Below, one piece after another: positions 63,568 through 64,000 of a DNA stretch of 64,000 nucleotides. Source of the stretch: Flavobacterium azizsancarii. Lineage in GTDB: Bacteria; Bacteroidota; Bacteroidia; Flavobacteriales; Flavobacteriaceae. The DNA lies in NCBI RefSeq assembly GCF_027980145.1, contig NZ_JAMZNK010000001.1, forward strand, positions 62,001 to 126,000, given 5' to 3'. The notes under the pieces are model-generated. The model did not search any database, had not been told where the DNA came from, and was given only the letters and a program-made list of their open reading frames with translations. A program made the translations under genes and the position numbers. Position 1 is the first letter of the stretch, and the number at the start of each line of letters is the position of its first letter.

Positions 63568-64000
63568 TCAGTTCTGATGAAAATTAAATTCTTCGATATC
63601 GTGATATCCAAAAACTTCAATTTCCGGATGTTCATTTATTAAATTTCTGATTTTGTCTAATGTATTTAATCTTAAATTATTGTCTTCGGCTCTCATTTGC
63701 GCCAGTTGATTTACCGGATGATTAGTGTCAGTAAGTTCAATTCGCATATAATAAGCATCGGCAATATAAAATAACCATCCTTTTTCTGTTTTAAAAACTA
63801 CACCGCAATGTCCTAACGTATGCCCGAAAAGCGGAATAAGAAAAAATTCTGTTTCAGTATCGATACTGACTTTTCTGGCTTCAAACCCGAACCAATCAAA
63901 ATCTGATTTTTCATAAGTTTTAATTGTTGGGTTATGAGATAAAGGTGTTTTGAGATATCTGGGATTTCCGGAAAGAAAACTTTTGTATTCTTCAATTCCT
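63568..64000 (-). CDS. Metallo-beta-lactamase-fold hydrolase, 3' part (5' end outside window)
   Basis: On the minus strand an open frame runs from the window edge to a TGA at 63568-63570, with no start inside. It contains FFLIPLFGHTLGHCGVVF (the H-x-x-G-H zinc loop), LFYIADAYYM (the conserved D ligand in the D-A motif) and a terminal VFGYHDIEEF histidine. This is the C-terminal 144 residues of an MBL-fold hydrolase. Substrate unknown. Confidence 0.75.
   Translation of the reverse strand, partial: GIEEYKSFLSGNPRYLKTPLSHNPTIKTYEKSDFDWFGFEARKVSIDTETEFFLIPLFGHTLGHCGVVFKTEKGWLFYIADAYYMRIELTDTNHPVNQLAQMRAEDNNLRLNTLDKIRNLINEHPEIEVFGYHDIEEFNFHQN

Overview
The window looks like chromosomal DNA of a member of Bacteroidota, most likely a Flavobacterium. 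Supporting this are the low GC content, the gliding-motility lipoprotein GldH, a carotenoid lycopene cyclase, TonB-dependent receptors with a carboxypeptidase-regulatory N-terminal domain, a possible lipoprotein surface-export signal, a fused SpmA/SpmB-type protein, and several promoters of the Bacteroidota form (TTTG, about 20 bp, TAnnTTTG). I see no rRNA, tRNA, CRISPR array, phage or intact insertion sequence. It is mostly ordinary housekeeping and envelope genes with patches of decay and palindromic repeats.

Layout. 1-3.1 kb: end of a TonB receptor, then a tight thioredoxin-like / lycopene cyclase / TPR operon. 3.4-7.6 kb: a bacilliredoxin, then trhO, a broken REP-associated transposase with its palindromes, a U32-family trhP-like gene and an overlapping ferredoxin. 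This is the most interesting locus: the two enzymes known elsewhere as alternative routes to 5-hydroxyuridine at tRNA position 34 sit side by side and share a homologous C-terminal domain. 7.7-13.6 kb: a run of minus-strand secreted proteins with FG-GAP/VCBS-like calcium-loop motifs (one decayed) and two ankyrin-repeat genes. 14.3-18.5 kb: ricT-like PSP1 gene, gldH and a class A penicillin-binding protein. 18.7-20.2 kb: both subunits of a 3-oxoacid CoA-transferase. 20.4-32.3 kb: two paralogous lipoproteins about 10 kb apart, a large TonB receptor, an apparently exported SAM hydrolase, a phosphatase, DNA polymerase IV, a LOV-like PAS protein without the photoactive cysteine, and class I fumarase.

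32.4-33.5 kb: a second frameshifted REP-associated transposase embedded in tandem palindromic repeats. 33.5-47.6 kb: SpmAB fusion; a same-strand group of AlkZ-like glycosylase, DEDDy exonuclease and Ogt; an epimerase; a LysR regulator overlapping an acetyltransferase and divergent from a rhodanese; an M28 peptidase / Zn-ribbon / GNAT-nitrilase operon; a tailless SSB; a DUF2461 protein; and a tiny Lys/Cys protein. 47.6-59.5 kb: ferritin, OmpA, CatA-like acetyltransferase with HAD phosphatase, DMT exporter, NfeD-flotillin pair, SH3 protein, a perfect 22-bp inverted repeat, an unassigned structured RNA candidate and metG. 59.6-60.4 kb: a tandem array of about 191-bp units carrying the same palindromes as at 32.8 kb, in the opposite orientation. 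60.6-64 kb: CDGSH protein, PhzF, YdeI-like protein, small lipoprotein, a gene with an in-frame stop and the 3' part of a metallo-beta-lactamase-fold gene.

Recurring themes are palindrome families linked to RAYT transposases (both copies dead here) and several genes carrying single-base lesions. All functional calls are by eye from protein motifs; no database search was run.
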